A stretch of DNA of 57,521 bases from an uncultured Parafilimonas sp. Lineage in GTDB: Bacteria; Bacteroidota; Bacteroidia; Chitinophagales; Chitinophagaceae. Position 1 is the first letter of the stretch. Each line of letters begins with the position of its first letter. Under the pieces are notes generated by a model. That model was not told where the DNA came from and did not search any database. It saw nothing but the letters and a program-made list of their open reading frames with translations. Location: NCBI GenBank assembly GCA_903882935.1, contig CAIRZB010000017.1, positions 1 to 57,521 of the forward strand. Direction: 5' to 3'. This document shows positions 46,023 to 54,651 of this stretch, one piece after another. Both the position numbers and the translations under genes were made by a program.

Positions 46023-46745
46023 ATGGGAAGGATATTTGAAGTACGCAAAGCTACCATGTTTGCCCGTTGGGACAGGATGGCCAAACAGTTTACCCGCATA
46101 GGCAAAGAAATTGTAATAGCCGTTAAGGCTTCCGGACCTGATGTTGCCACCAACCCAGCCTTGCGCCGTTGTTTTCAAAACGCGCGCAGTGTGGGCATGC
46201 CAAAGGATCGTGTAGAAGCAGCCATTAAACGTGCCATGGGCAAGGAAATGGTGAATTATGATGAAATACTGTACGAGGGCTATGCCCCCCATGGTGTTGC
46301 CCTGCTGGTAGAAACGGCCACTGACAACCATGTACGCACAGTTGCCAACGTTAAAAGCTGTTTTAACCGGGAAAAAGGTGCATTGGGCAACAGCGGCAGC
46401 GTGAGCTTTCAATTTAGGAAGATGGGTGTGTTTAAGCTGAAACCCGAGGGTTTAAATATTGAGGACCTTGAATTTGAGTTGATTGATTTTGGCTTGGAAG
46501 AAATGGGCGAAAGTGCAGACGACCATGGCAACCCCGTAGTGGTTTTGCGCAGTGCTTTTACCGATTTTGGCAAACTACAAAAAGCATTGGAAGACAAACA
46601 AATTGTGCCAATCAGTTCAGAACTGGAGTGGATACCCACCACCACAGTGCCGGTTAGTGATGAGCAGGCCGAAGACGTGAGCAAGCTGATTGAACGCTTA
46701 GAGCAGGATGAAGACGTGAGCAAAGTGTTTCATAACATGGGTTAG
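46023..46745 (+). CDS. YebC/PmpR-family protein
   Basis: This is a 240-residue cytoplasmic protein of the YebC/PmpR family, whose members act as DNA-binding regulators or as translation factors that relieve ribosome stalling at proline-rich stretches. The ATG at 46023 is preferred over one 23 codons upstream because the family begins there (MGRIFEVRK). Family patterns include ARWDRMAKQFTRIGKEI, NPALRRCFQNARSVGMPKDRVEAAIKRA, YEGYAPHGVALLVETATDN and NREKGALGNSGSVSFQF. The C-terminal part ends DEDVSKVFHNM, as expected. Length is normal. It is followed by a bidirectional terminator shared with a convergent gene. Confidence 0.93.
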   Translation: MGRIFEVRKATMFARWDRMAKQFTRIGKEIVIAVKASGPDVATNPALRRCFQNARSVGMPKDRVEAAIKRAMGKEMVNYDEILYEGYAPHGVALLVETATDNHVRTVANVKSCFNREKGALGNSGSVSFQFRKMGVFKLKPEGLNIEDLEFELIDFGLEEMGESADDHGNPVVVLRSAFTDFGKLQKALEDKQIVPISSELEWIPTTTVPVSDEQAEDVSKLIERLEQDEDVSKVFHNMG

Positions 46746-46760
46746 TTGTACGATAAGCAT

Positions 46761-46801
46761 AAAAAAAGGCCTGCGGATTATGACATCGCAGGCCTTTTTT
46801 T
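46761..46801. terminator. Bidirectional terminator between yebC-like and FAD/Fe-S genes
   Basis: GGCCTGCG (46768-46775) pairs with CGCAGGCC (46787-46794), extended by seven A-T pairs (46761-46767 with 46795-46801), around an 11-nt loop. A-run and T-run flanks allow it to act on both strands, serving the yebC-like gene and the convergent gene that ends at 46822. Confidence 0.9.
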
Positions 46802-46821
46802 GTTTTGGATAAAACGATTGG

Positions 46822-49743
46822 CTACACCAACGCATCATACAATACCTCCACCGGGTGCAGTGCCTTTCTGCCGGTACCGTCTTTAACTTGGTGGCGGCAA
46901 CTGGTGCCGGGGGCAGCAATAATTACATCGTCGGGTTGGTTGCGCACGGTGGGGAACAATACCAGCTCGCCGATTTTCATACTTAGGTCATAATGTTCCT
47001 TCTCATACCCAAAGGAGCCAGCCATGCCGCAGCAACCGGAGGGTATGGTCTCCACCCGGTAATTTTCAGGCAAAGACATCATTTTTACGCTACCTGCTAC
47101 AGAAGTTAACGCCTTTTGCTGGCAGTGGCCATGCAGTTTTACCAGTTTTGCTTTTTGGGTAAACTGCTGTTTGGTTATATGGCCCTTGTCAATTTCGCGG
47201 GCAATAAAATCGTCAACCAAAAAAACATGTTTGGCCAATTGCTTGGCCGCTAATAGCTGAGTATCGTCCGCCAAGTCTACATACTCATCCCTAAACGTTA
47301 AAATGGCTGATGGTTCAATGCCTACCAAAGGCGTTTCAGCGGTTATTAGCCCGCTCAACAAGGCAATGTTTTTATTGGCTATTTTTTTGGCGTCGCGCAG
47401 CAGGCCTTTGCTTAGCCAGGCCCGGCCACTTTCGGTGTGCTTGGGTATAACCACTTGGTAACCTAGCTGTTCCAGTAGCAGAATGGCTTTTATGCCTATC
47501 TCCGTATCGTTAAAGTTGGTAAACTCATCGCAAAATAGGTACACTTTTTTATTGCTTAAACCATTGCCATTGTGAGATGCTTTGTGGTTTTTGTACCAGC
47601 TTTTTAGCGTTTTGGTGTATAGGGTGGGCATGGAGCGTTTTTCCGCAAAGCCCGAGAACCGTTTTACTGTTTTGCTGATGGCGGGGTTGGTCATCACAAA
47701 ATTATAAATGCCCGGCGCAATAGAGCCTAATGTTGACGACCGGTTATAATTGGCAATCAGCTTTGAGCGGAAAGGCACCCCGTTGGCATCGTAGTAGTTT
47801 TGTAAAAACTCGGCTTTTAGCTTCGCCATGTCCACATTGGAGGGGCACTCCGATTTGCAGCCCTTGCAGCTTAGGCAAAGGTCCATCACCTCGTAAATCT
47901 CTTTATGGTCAAACCGGTTTACTTTGCTTGAATGGGTTAAAAATTCGCGCAAAATATTGGCCCTGGCCCTGGTGGTATCTTTTTCGTTTCGCGTGGCCAT
48001 GAACGACGGGCACATGGTGCCTCCGGAAAGCTGGGTTTTACGGCAGTCGCCGGAGCCGTTGCATTGCTCGGCATGCTGTAAAATATCTTGGTTGTTAAAC
48101 CTAAACACCGTTTTAAACGCCGGTGTTTGTTGGCCGGGTGTATAGCGCAACATGGTGTTCATAGGTGGCGTGTCAACAATTTTATTGGGGTTAAAAATGT
48201 TGGCCGGGTCCCAAGTGTGTTTAACCTGTTTGAGCAGTTGGTAGTTTTTTTCGCCCACCATCTGCCTGATGAATTCACCGCGCAACCGCCCGTCCCCATG
48301 CTCGCCACTTAGCGAACCGTTGTACTTTTTTACCAGTGTGGCGATTTCTTCTGCAATGGTGCGGAAAAGCTGGTTGCCTTCCTCTGTCTTTAAGTTTATT
48401 ATGGGGCGCAAATGTATTTCGCCGCTGCCTGCATGGGCATAGTGTACGGAGTATAACCCGTATTTCTTCAATATTTCATTAAAGTCACGTATGTAAGCGG
48501 GCAAGTCGTTCACATCCACCGCGGTGTCTTCAATTACCGGTACGGCCTTGGCGTCACCCGGCAGGTTACTTAACAAGCCTAGGCCTGCCTTACGCAACGA
48601 CCATATTTTTTTGCTGTCTTCCCCAAACAATAGCGGAAAATGGTAGCCCAGCCCCACTGCGCGCATCTCTGCCTCCACCTTGGCTGCTATCTCGGTAATT
48701 TCCGCACGGTTGGTACGGGCAAATTCAATTACCAGTACAGCGCCTGGGTCGCCCTGTACAAAAAAACGGTTTTTGCTTTGCTCAATATTATCCTTGGTGC
48801 ATTCCAGTATGTAATGGTCAATCAGTTCGCTGGCACTGGGGTGGTATTTAAGTGCAATTAGGTTGGCGCGCAACGATTCGTCAATGCTGTTAAAATGCAC
48901 GCACAGCAAGCCTACTTCTTTTGGCGGCAACGGCACCACGTTCAGCTTTATCTCGGTGATAAATGCCAGCGTGCCTTCTGAGCCTGCTATCAGCTTGCAA
49001 AAATTAAAATCCCCGCAGCCTGCGGTAAAAGGGGCTGTGTCAAGCAGCACATCCACTGCGTAGCCGGTGTTCCGCCGTTCCACCGATTTTTTAGGAAATT
49101 CTTTCCGTATTTCAACCTGGTTGTCGTAATTGCTTAACAGGCTGCGCGTGGTTTTATAAATATTCGCCTCCAGGCTGTTGCCCTCGCATTTTTCGTGAAA
49201 CTCATCAATGGTAAGGCTGCCAAATACCGCTTCCGAGCCGTCGCTCAGCAGTGTTTTTACTTCCAGCAAATGCTCCCGTGTGCTGCGGTACACCACGGAG
49301 TTTGAGCCGCAGGAATTGTTGCCCACCATGCCGCCCACCATGGCACGGTTGGCGGTGGAGGTTTCCGGCCCAAAAAACAGGCCGTGTGGCTTAAGGAACA
49401 TATTTAGCTCATCCCGCACCACGCCGGGTTGAACGCGTACCCAACCTTCTTGCTTATTGAGTTCGATAATTTGGGTAAAGTATTTTGACACATCCACCAC
49501 TATGCCGTTACCCACTACCTGCCCTGCCAGCGAGGTGCCGGCCGTACGGGGTATAAGCGACGTTTGTTCGGCATGGGCGAAAGCGATTAGTTTTTTTATA
49601 TCCTCCGCTGTTTTGGGTACCGCCACTGCCATAGGCATTTCGCGGTAGGCAGAAGCATCCGTTGCATACAAGGTGCGTATGGTATCATTAAAATAAAATT
49701 CCCCTTCCAGCTCTTTAGCCAATTGTAACAGCCTGTTGTTCAT
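46822..49743 (-). CDS. FAD-linked 2-hydroxyacid dehydrogenase fused to Fe-S/CCG domains
   Basis: This is a 973-residue cytoplasmic or membrane-associated flavoenzyme. The ATG at 49743 is preferred over a GTG three codons upstream. The N-terminal FAD-binding (PCMH) domain has PRTAGTSLAGQVVG and VGGMVGNNSCGSNS. An FAD-oxidase C-terminal domain follows (HAGSGEIHLRPI, GSLSGEHGDGRLRGEF). Two cysteine-rich Fe-S motifs come next (CNGSGDCRKTQ and CLSCKGCKSECP), then a CCG-type domain (GCCGMAGSFGYEKEHY). The order equals a GlcD-GlcF or YdiJ-type fusion, acting on D-lactate, glycolate or D-2-hydroxyglutarate; sequence does not decide which. Electrons would go to quinone or a carrier. Confidence 0.88.
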   Translation of the reverse strand: MNNRLLQLAKELEGEFYFNDTIRTLYATDASAYREMPMAVAVPKTAEDIKKLIAFAHAEQTSLIPRTAGTSLAGQVVGNGIVVDVSKYFTQIIELNKQEGWVRVQPGVVRDELNMFLKPHGLFFGPETSTANRAMVGGMVGNNSCGSNSVVYRSTREHLLEVKTLLSDGSEAVFGSLTIDEFHEKCEGNSLEANIYKTTRSLLSNYDNQVEIRKEFPKKSVERRNTGYAVDVLLDTAPFTAGCGDFNFCKLIAGSEGTLAFITEIKLNVVPLPPKEVGLLCVHFNSIDESLRANLIALKYHPSASELIDHYILECTKDNIEQSKNRFFVQGDPGAVLVIEFARTNRAEITEIAAKVEAEMRAVGLGYHFPLLFGEDSKKIWSLRKAGLGLLSNLPGDAKAVPVIEDTAVDVNDLPAYIRDFNEILKKYGLYSVHYAHAGSGEIHLRPIINLKTEEGNQLFRTIAEEIATLVKKYNGSLSGEHGDGRLRGEFIRQMVGEKNYQLLKQVKHTWDPANIFNPNKIVDTPPMNTMLRYTPGQQTPAFKTVFRFNNQDILQHAEQCNGSGDCRKTQLSGGTMCPSFMATRNEKDTTRARANILREFLTHSSKVNRFDHKEIYEVMDLCLSCKGCKSECPSNVDMAKLKAEFLQNYYDANGVPFRSKLIANYNRSSTLGSIAPGIYNFVMTNPAISKTVKRFSGFAEKRSMPTLYTKTLKSWYKNHKASHNGNGLSNKKVYLFCDEFTNFNDTEIGIKAILLLEQLGYQVVIPKHTESGRAWLSKGLLRDAKKIANKNIALLSGLITAETPLVGIEPSAILTFRDEYVDLADDTQLLAAKQLAKHVFLVDDFIAREIDKGHITKQQFTQKAKLVKLHGHCQQKALTSVAGSVKMMSLPENYRVETIPSGCCGMAGSFGYEKEHYDLSMKIGELVLFPTVRNQPDDVIIAAPGTSCRHQVKDGTGRKALHPVEVLYDALV

Positions 49744-49996
49744 TTTCCTCACGTTGGTGTTATGTGCGAAGCTGCAAAAGTAGGCTATTTGGCCATTTTT
49801 GTATGTTACATTACACCAGTGGGGCGATTAAATACAGCAAAAGTATTGAGGAAGGAATACATCCCAGCTTTCCGCCATGGGGTTAAGGGCATTAGTGGTT
49901 ACAACGTTAACATTGGCCTTAAATACTGAATGGATGTTAATACCAAACAACGCCTTTTAACGAGCAAAGAGTTTTGGAAAGAATGATAAGTGCTCA

Positions 49997-51025
49997 TCAC
50001 TTCCCCCTCACCGATGACCCCCTCACAATCAATTCCGATTTAAGTACAATCACCCCATCTTTGGGCGCGCCTTGTACGCCGTTCAGTTGGTCTAACAAGC
50101 ATTTCGCTGCTGTTTTGCCAATTTCAACACCGTTGTAATTGATGGTAGTAAGCGATGGCTCCACAATTTTACCAATGGCATCGTTGTTAAAACCCACCAC
50201 TGCAATATCCTCCGGAATACGCAGCCCGGCAGCTTTCCAAGTTTTTATGCACACTGCGGCGCAAAAGTCGTTGGTAATAAAAACACCGTCGGGGCGCGGT
50301 TTTAGTTGCATTAAATGCTCGGCGGCTTTTATGCTGTCATGTTCGTTGTAGCCTGTAACAATCACGTGGTTTTTGGTGTAGGGCATTTTGTTTTCAATAA
50401 GTGCTTTCTTGTAGCCTTTCAGGCGGTCGGCGTATACGTTTCGTTTCAGGCTGGCGGTAATATGGGCAATGTTTTTGCAGCCCTGCCCAATAAGGTGCAT
50501 GGTGGCTTCGTAACCGGCTTTGGCATTGTCAATTACCACTTTTACCCCATAGGTGTTTTCGTCAACCCGGTCAAAAAATACCACGGGTATGCCTTTTTCA
50601 ACATAGGGCTCAAAATGCGAGGTATCGGTGGTATCAAAACTAAGCGAAGCAATCAGCCCGTCAACCCGTTTGTGAAAGAGGTTCTCGGCATTGGCAATCT
50701 CCTTCTGGGCCGATTCTGAGGAGTGGCCTATCACCAAATCAAAATCAGTATTGGCTGTAATTTTTTCAATGCCCGCAAGTACCGAGGTAATAAAATTGCT
50801 GTGCAGCTCGTGCACCAAAAAGCCGATGGTGTTGCTTTTTTGGCGGCGTAGGTTGCTGGCAAAACTGTTGCTGCGGTAGCCCATTTTGCGCGCTGTTTCC
50901 TGCACTTTTTTACGGGTGTTCTCGCTAATGGCCGTGTGGTTTTTCAATGCCCGGCTTACCGTGGCCGCAGAAATCTGCAGCTTGTTGGCAATATCGTATA
51001 TGGTAATCTCTTTTTTTGTGTTCAT
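49997..51025 (-). CDS. LacI-family regulator, likely of the xylose genes
   Basis: This is a 342-residue regulator. The N-terminal helix-turn-helix (about 8-55) reads ITIYDIANKLQISAATVSRALKN, then TRKKVQETARKMGYRSN, with the usual hinge. The periplasmic-binding-like core has TIGFLVHELHSNFITSVLAGIE, GLIASLSFD, FFDRVDEN, DGVFITNDFCAAVCIKTWKAAG and DIAVVGFNNDAI. It is divergent from xylB with 315 nt between, and a LacI-type operator overlaps the xylB promoter, so control of xylB-xylA is a strong inference. The effector would be xylose or xylulose. The stretch 49744-49996 downstream shows no gene. Confidence 0.92.
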   Translation of the reverse strand: MNTKKEITIYDIANKLQISAATVSRALKNHTAISENTRKKVQETARKMGYRSNSFASNLRRQKSNTIGFLVHELHSNFITSVLAGIEKITANTDFDLVIGHSSESAQKEIANAENLFHKRVDGLIASLSFDTTDTSHFEPYVEKGIPVVFFDRVDENTYGVKVVIDNAKAGYEATMHLIGQGCKNIAHITASLKRNVYADRLKGYKKALIENKMPYTKNHVIVTGYNEHDSIKAAEHLMQLKPRPDGVFITNDFCAAVCIKTWKAAGLRIPEDIAVVGFNNDAIGKIVEPSLTTINYNGVEIGKTAAKCLLDQLNGVQGAPKDGVIVLKSELIVRGSSVRGK

Positions 51026-51253
51026 TGCGGGCAGCCTTCAATGCATAAAAGTAAGGCAGCAAAGCCATTAAAACATATAACCCGTTAAAAGTTGGCGCAT
51101 TTTAAAAGTTTTGCATCAAACGTAATGTTGCCGCTGCTTTTTTAAGGGCAATAGCACTGGTGTCAAAAGCATTTGCTATTGTTGGGGCATTGTTTTGGGC
51201 AGGTGTTTTTAGGGGGCCATATTTGGGTGAAATTCCCGCCCATAAATTTATTA

Positions 51254-51267
51254 TGCAATCGGTTGCA
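51254..51267. promoter_or_regulatory. LacI-type operator overlapping the xylB -33 box
   Basis: TGCAA-TCGG-TTGCA is a perfect inverted repeat of the type bound by LacI-family regulators. Its right arm includes the TTG of the candidate -33 box, so a bound repressor would block transcription of xylB. No second copy was found ahead of xylA. Confidence 0.6.
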
Positions 51268-51294
51268 AAGTGAATAAAAAACACTTTATATTTA
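51263..51294 (+). promoter_or_regulatory. Candidate xylB promoter
   Basis: TTG at 51263-51265, a 21-nt spacer, and TATATTTA at 51287-51294 (7 of 8 to TAnnTTTG) fit the Bacteroidota promoter pattern. The start would be near 51301, leaving about 40 nt of leader before the ATG at 51341. Confidence 0.5.
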
Positions 51295-51340
51295 TCGCGT
51301 TATTGTAAAGCCGCATAATTTTACTGTTTAAAACCTTGCC

Positions 51341-52831
51341 ATGTTATTACTAGGGATTGATGTAGGTACTTCTTCCGTTAAAGTATCGGTAGTGGATGCA
51401 CAGTCGCAAAAATGTTTGGCCTCTGCCCAGTGGCCCGAAACAGAAGCCGCCATTATTTCGCACCAGCTTGGCTGGGCAGAGCAAAACCCCCACAGTTGGT
51501 GGTCGTTTACCAAGCAAGCTATTTTAAAAGCCAATGCCAGCGGCAGTTATAACCCGCAGGATATTGCGGCTATTGGCATAGCCTACCAAATGCATGGCCT
51601 GGTAACCGTTGACAAGGCAGGCGAGGTATTGCGTGACAGTATTATTTGGTGCGACAGCCGCGCCGTGCCTTATGGCGAAGCCGCTTTTAACAGCATAGGC
51701 CACGAAAAAAGCTTATCCCATTTGCTAAACTCGCCCGGTAATTTTACTGCCGCCAAGCTGGCGTGGGTTAAAGAGCACGAGCCAAGGGTTTATGATAAGA
51801 TTGAGAAAATTATGTTGCCTGGCGACTATATTGCCCTACAGTTAACAGGCAGCATATCCACCAGTATATCCTCCCTTTCTGAAGGTATTTTTTGGGATTT
51901 TAAAGAAGACGCTCTGTCGGAGGATGTGATGGGTTATTTTGGTTTTGACAAAAGTATAATACCCGCCATTAAGGACGTGTTTAGTACCCATGGTGTTATA
52001 ACTGGTGAAATAGCAGCACTGCTTAACCTAAAAGCAGGCATACCTGTTAGCTATAAAGCGGGTGACCAGCCCAACAACGCGCTTTCGCTAAACGTATTGG
52101 AGCCGGGCGAGGTGGCCGCAACCGCAGGCACATCGGGCGTTATCTATGGCGTTAGCGACAGCCTTGCCTACGATACACAGAGCCGTGTAAACACTTTTGC
52201 ACACGTTAATTATACCAAGGCGCAAAAAAGGCTGGGCATTTTGCTTTGCATAAACGGTGCGGGTATTTTAAACAAATGGGTAAAAAACCTGGCTGGCCCC
52301 ACCGCAGGGTATGCCGCCCTTAACAACGAGGCCGAAATGATACAACCGGGCAGCGACAGCCTGTACATACTGCCTTTTGGCAACGGTGCCGAGCGTATGT
52401 TGAACAACAAGCTGGTGGGCGGCCACGTACACAATATTGATTTAAACAAACATACGGCCAGCCACCTGTACCGCGCCGGGCAGGAGGGTATTGCTTACTC
52501 TTTTAAATATGGGCTGGATATTATGCGTGCCAACGGCATGAACCCAAAGGTTATACGCGCCGGAAAAGCCAATATGTTTTTAAGCCCCGTGTTTACCCAT
52601 GCCTTTGTAAATGTTACCAATGTGCCTGTGGAACTGTATGAAAGCGACGGCAGCATTGGCGCGGCTTTGGGCGCGGGCATTGGGGCAAATATTTTTGGCA
52701 GCGCCAAAGAGGCTTTTGCCAATATGAAGCAATTAGGTACCATTGAGCCGGATGGTAAAAAAAGCTATGACGAGCATTACCGTACATGGTTAACGTATTT
52801 AAGCCAAGCGTTGATGGAAGTGCCGGATTAG
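51341..52831 (+). CDS. xylB: Xylulokinase
   Basis: This is a 496-residue FGGY-family sugar kinase that would phosphorylate D-xylulose with ATP. The start MLLLGIDVGTSSVKV is the phosphate-1 motif. YQMHGLVTVD and IIWCDSRAV are substrate-binding regions, GDQPNNAL contains the probable catalytic Asp242, and AATAGTSGVIYGV is a further ATP motif. The C-terminus has the adenosine-binding GKANMFLSPVF-type segment and an SIGAALGAGIGA motif. Length is normal. It is followed by xylA after 295 nt and preceded by an operator-bearing promoter. Confidence 0.95.
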   Translation: MLLLGIDVGTSSVKVSVVDAQSQKCLASAQWPETEAAIISHQLGWAEQNPHSWWSFTKQAILKANASGSYNPQDIAAIGIAYQMHGLVTVDKAGEVLRDSIIWCDSRAVPYGEAAFNSIGHEKSLSHLLNSPGNFTAAKLAWVKEHEPRVYDKIEKIMLPGDYIALQLTGSISTSISSLSEGIFWDFKEDALSEDVMGYFGFDKSIIPAIKDVFSTHGVITGEIAALLNLKAGIPVSYKAGDQPNNALSLNVLEPGEVAATAGTSGVIYGVSDSLAYDTQSRVNTFAHVNYTKAQKRLGILLCINGAGILNKWVKNLAGPTAGYAALNNEAEMIQPGSDSLYILPFGNGAERMLNNKLVGGHVHNIDLNKHTASHLYRAGQEGIAYSFKYGLDIMRANGMNPKVIRAGKANMFLSPVFTHAFVNVTNVPVELYESDGSIGAALGAGIGANIFGSAKEAFANMKQLGTIEPDGKKSYDEHYRTWLTYLSQALMEVPD

Positions 52832-53126
52832 GTTGGCAAGGATGCGTGGTGGAAAGGGTAAGGCCAAAGTTGTAAGGCGGAAGGAAAAGAGGTTTGGAAG
52901 GTCGCCGAAGTTCAATATGCGCAGTCAGCCGATTTTATGGGGGAGGCAAATTATGTGCCGGCCGCTGAACAAATAATTGCGCTTTTTTGCACACACGGCT
53001 AAACCGTTTTGAAGGGATTTGCAGATGGCAACAATGGACTATGGCAGGGCGTTGGGGTATTATTAATAACTAGAAGTGTGAGATAAATAACTATAAACCA
53101 CAAACTTTAAACTACAAACTATTACT

Positions 53127-54455
53127 ATGGCAGTTTTAACAGGAGACACAGAGTTTTTTAAAGGCATCGGCCAAATTAAATTTGAAGGCACTGAGACAGA
53201 TAATCCTTTGGCCTTTCGCTGGTACGACGAAAATAAAATAGTTGCCGGCAAAACCATGAAAGAGCATCTGCGTTTTGCATGTGCTTACTGGCACTCTTTT
53301 GTAGGCAACGGCGGAGACCCCTTTGGTGAGCCCACCCATATTTACGACTGGAATGCGAAGGCCGACGCCGTTGAACGTGCCAAAGACAAAATGGACGCGG
53401 CGTTTGAATTTATCACCAAGCTTAATATGCCCTACTACTGCTTTCATGATGTGGATGTGGTAGATTACACTAATGATATTGCCGAGAACGACAGGCGTTT
53501 GCAGGCATTGGTGGCCTATGCGAAGCAAAAGCAGGCTGCCACTGGCGTTAAGCTACTCTGGGGTACGGCAAACCTGTTTAGCAACAGGCGTTATATGAAT
53601 GGTGCCGCCACCAACCCCGATTTTCATGTGCTGGCCCATGGTGCGGCACAAGTAAAAGCGGCCTTGGATGCCACTATTGAATTGGGTGGAGAAAACTATG
53701 TGTTTTGGGGTGGCCGTGAGGGCTATATGAGCCTGCTGAACACCAACATGAAGCGTGAACAGGAACACTTGGCTATGTTTTTGCACAAGGCGAAAGATTA
53801 CGCACGCGCCAATGGTTTTAAAGGCACCTTTTTTATAGAGCCGAAGCCTTGCGAGCCTACCAAGCACCAATATGATTATGACAGCGCTACCGTGATAAGC
53901 TTTTTGCGCCAGTACGATTTATTGGCAGATTTTAAATTGAACATTGAGGTAAACCACGCCACCCTTGCGGGCCACACCTTTACGCATGAACTACAGGTTG
54001 CCGCAGACGCTGGCCTGTTGGGCAGTATTGACGCCAACAGGGGTGATGTGCAGAACGGCTGGGATACCGACCAGTTTCCCAACAATATTAATGAACTAAC
54101 TGAGGCATTTTTAATAATACTCGAAGCCGGTGGCTTTGGCGGTGGCGGCATTAACTTTGATGCCAAACGCAGGCGTAACAGCACCGATGTTGCAGACCTG
54201 TTTTATGCGCACATTGGCGGCATGGACACGTTTGCTAGGGCATTGGTTGTTGCCGACAAAATTTTACAAAATGGCCAATACACCCAAATAAGGAAAGACC
54301 GATATGCCAGCTTTGACGGTGGCAAAGGTGCCGAGTTTGAAGCCGGTATTTTGTCGCTGGAAGACCTAAGGGCTTTCGCCATCAGCAACGGCGAACCTGC
54401 TGTAACAAGCGGTAAACAGGAGTACTTGGAAAATTTAATCAACAGGTTTATTTAG
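53127..54455 (+). CDS. xylA: Xylose isomerase
   Basis: This is a 442-residue cytoplasmic enzyme that converts D-xylose to D-xylulose. Signatures: YYCFHDVDV with His107 and Asp110, [24 protein letters not shown] with the metal-binding Glu238 and Lys240, [14 protein letters not shown], and [21 protein letters not shown] carrying further metal ligands. Length equals the usual class II type (about 440). The start at 53127 gives [14 protein letters not shown], typical of the family. It sits downstream of xylB, 295 nt away, so it may have its own promoter, although none with good consensus was found. A terminator follows within 60 nt. Confidence 0.97.
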   Translation: MAVLTGDTEFFKGIGQIKFEGTETDNPLAFRWYDENKIVAGKTMKEHLRFACAYWHSFVGNGGDPFGEPTHIYDWNAKADAVERAKDKMDAAFEFITKLNMPYYCFHDVDVVDYTNDIAENDRRLQALVAYAKQKQAATGVKLLWGTANLFSNRRYMNGAATNPDFHVLAHGAAQVKAALDATIELGGENYVFWGGREGYMSLLNTNMKREQEHLAMFLHKAKDYARANGFKGTFFIEPKPCEPTKHQYDYDSATVISFLRQYDLLADFKLNIEVNHATLAGHTFTHELQVAADAGLLGSIDANRGDVQNGWDTDQFPNNINELTEAFLIILEAGGFGGGGINFDAKRRRNSTDVADLFYAHIGGMDTFARALVVADKILQNGQYTQIRKDRYASFDGGKGAEFEAGILSLEDLRAFAISNGEPAVTSGKQEYLENLINRFI

Positions 54456-54480
54456 GTTATTTAAGTTGTTGTTTAATAGG

Positions 54481-54513
54481 GGCTAACCGGTTTGCGCTGG
54501 TTAGCCTTTTTTT
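54481..54513 (+). terminator. Terminator after xylA
   Basis: GGCTAACC (54481-54488) pairs perfectly with GGTTAGCC (54499-54506) around a 10-nt loop, followed by seven T residues. It lies 26 nt after the xylA stop. The stretch to the minus-strand stop at 54652 shows no gene. Confidence 0.9.
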
Positions 54514-54651
54514 GGGTATCTAACACGGCAGCGGCTAGGCGGGTATAATCAGCTTCTGCCAGTACAAACCCCCCCCTGTTGGTGCTGCGTTTTCTAAACT
54601 GTGTACAATTTATCGGTGCTAAGCAAGTGGTTTCCATTTGGTACTTTAGAG

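Noticed and set aside
51102-51284. 60-codon minus-strand frame between the LacI-type gene and xylB
   Set aside because: It covers the operator and promoter region, and its product shows no pattern; a chance frame.
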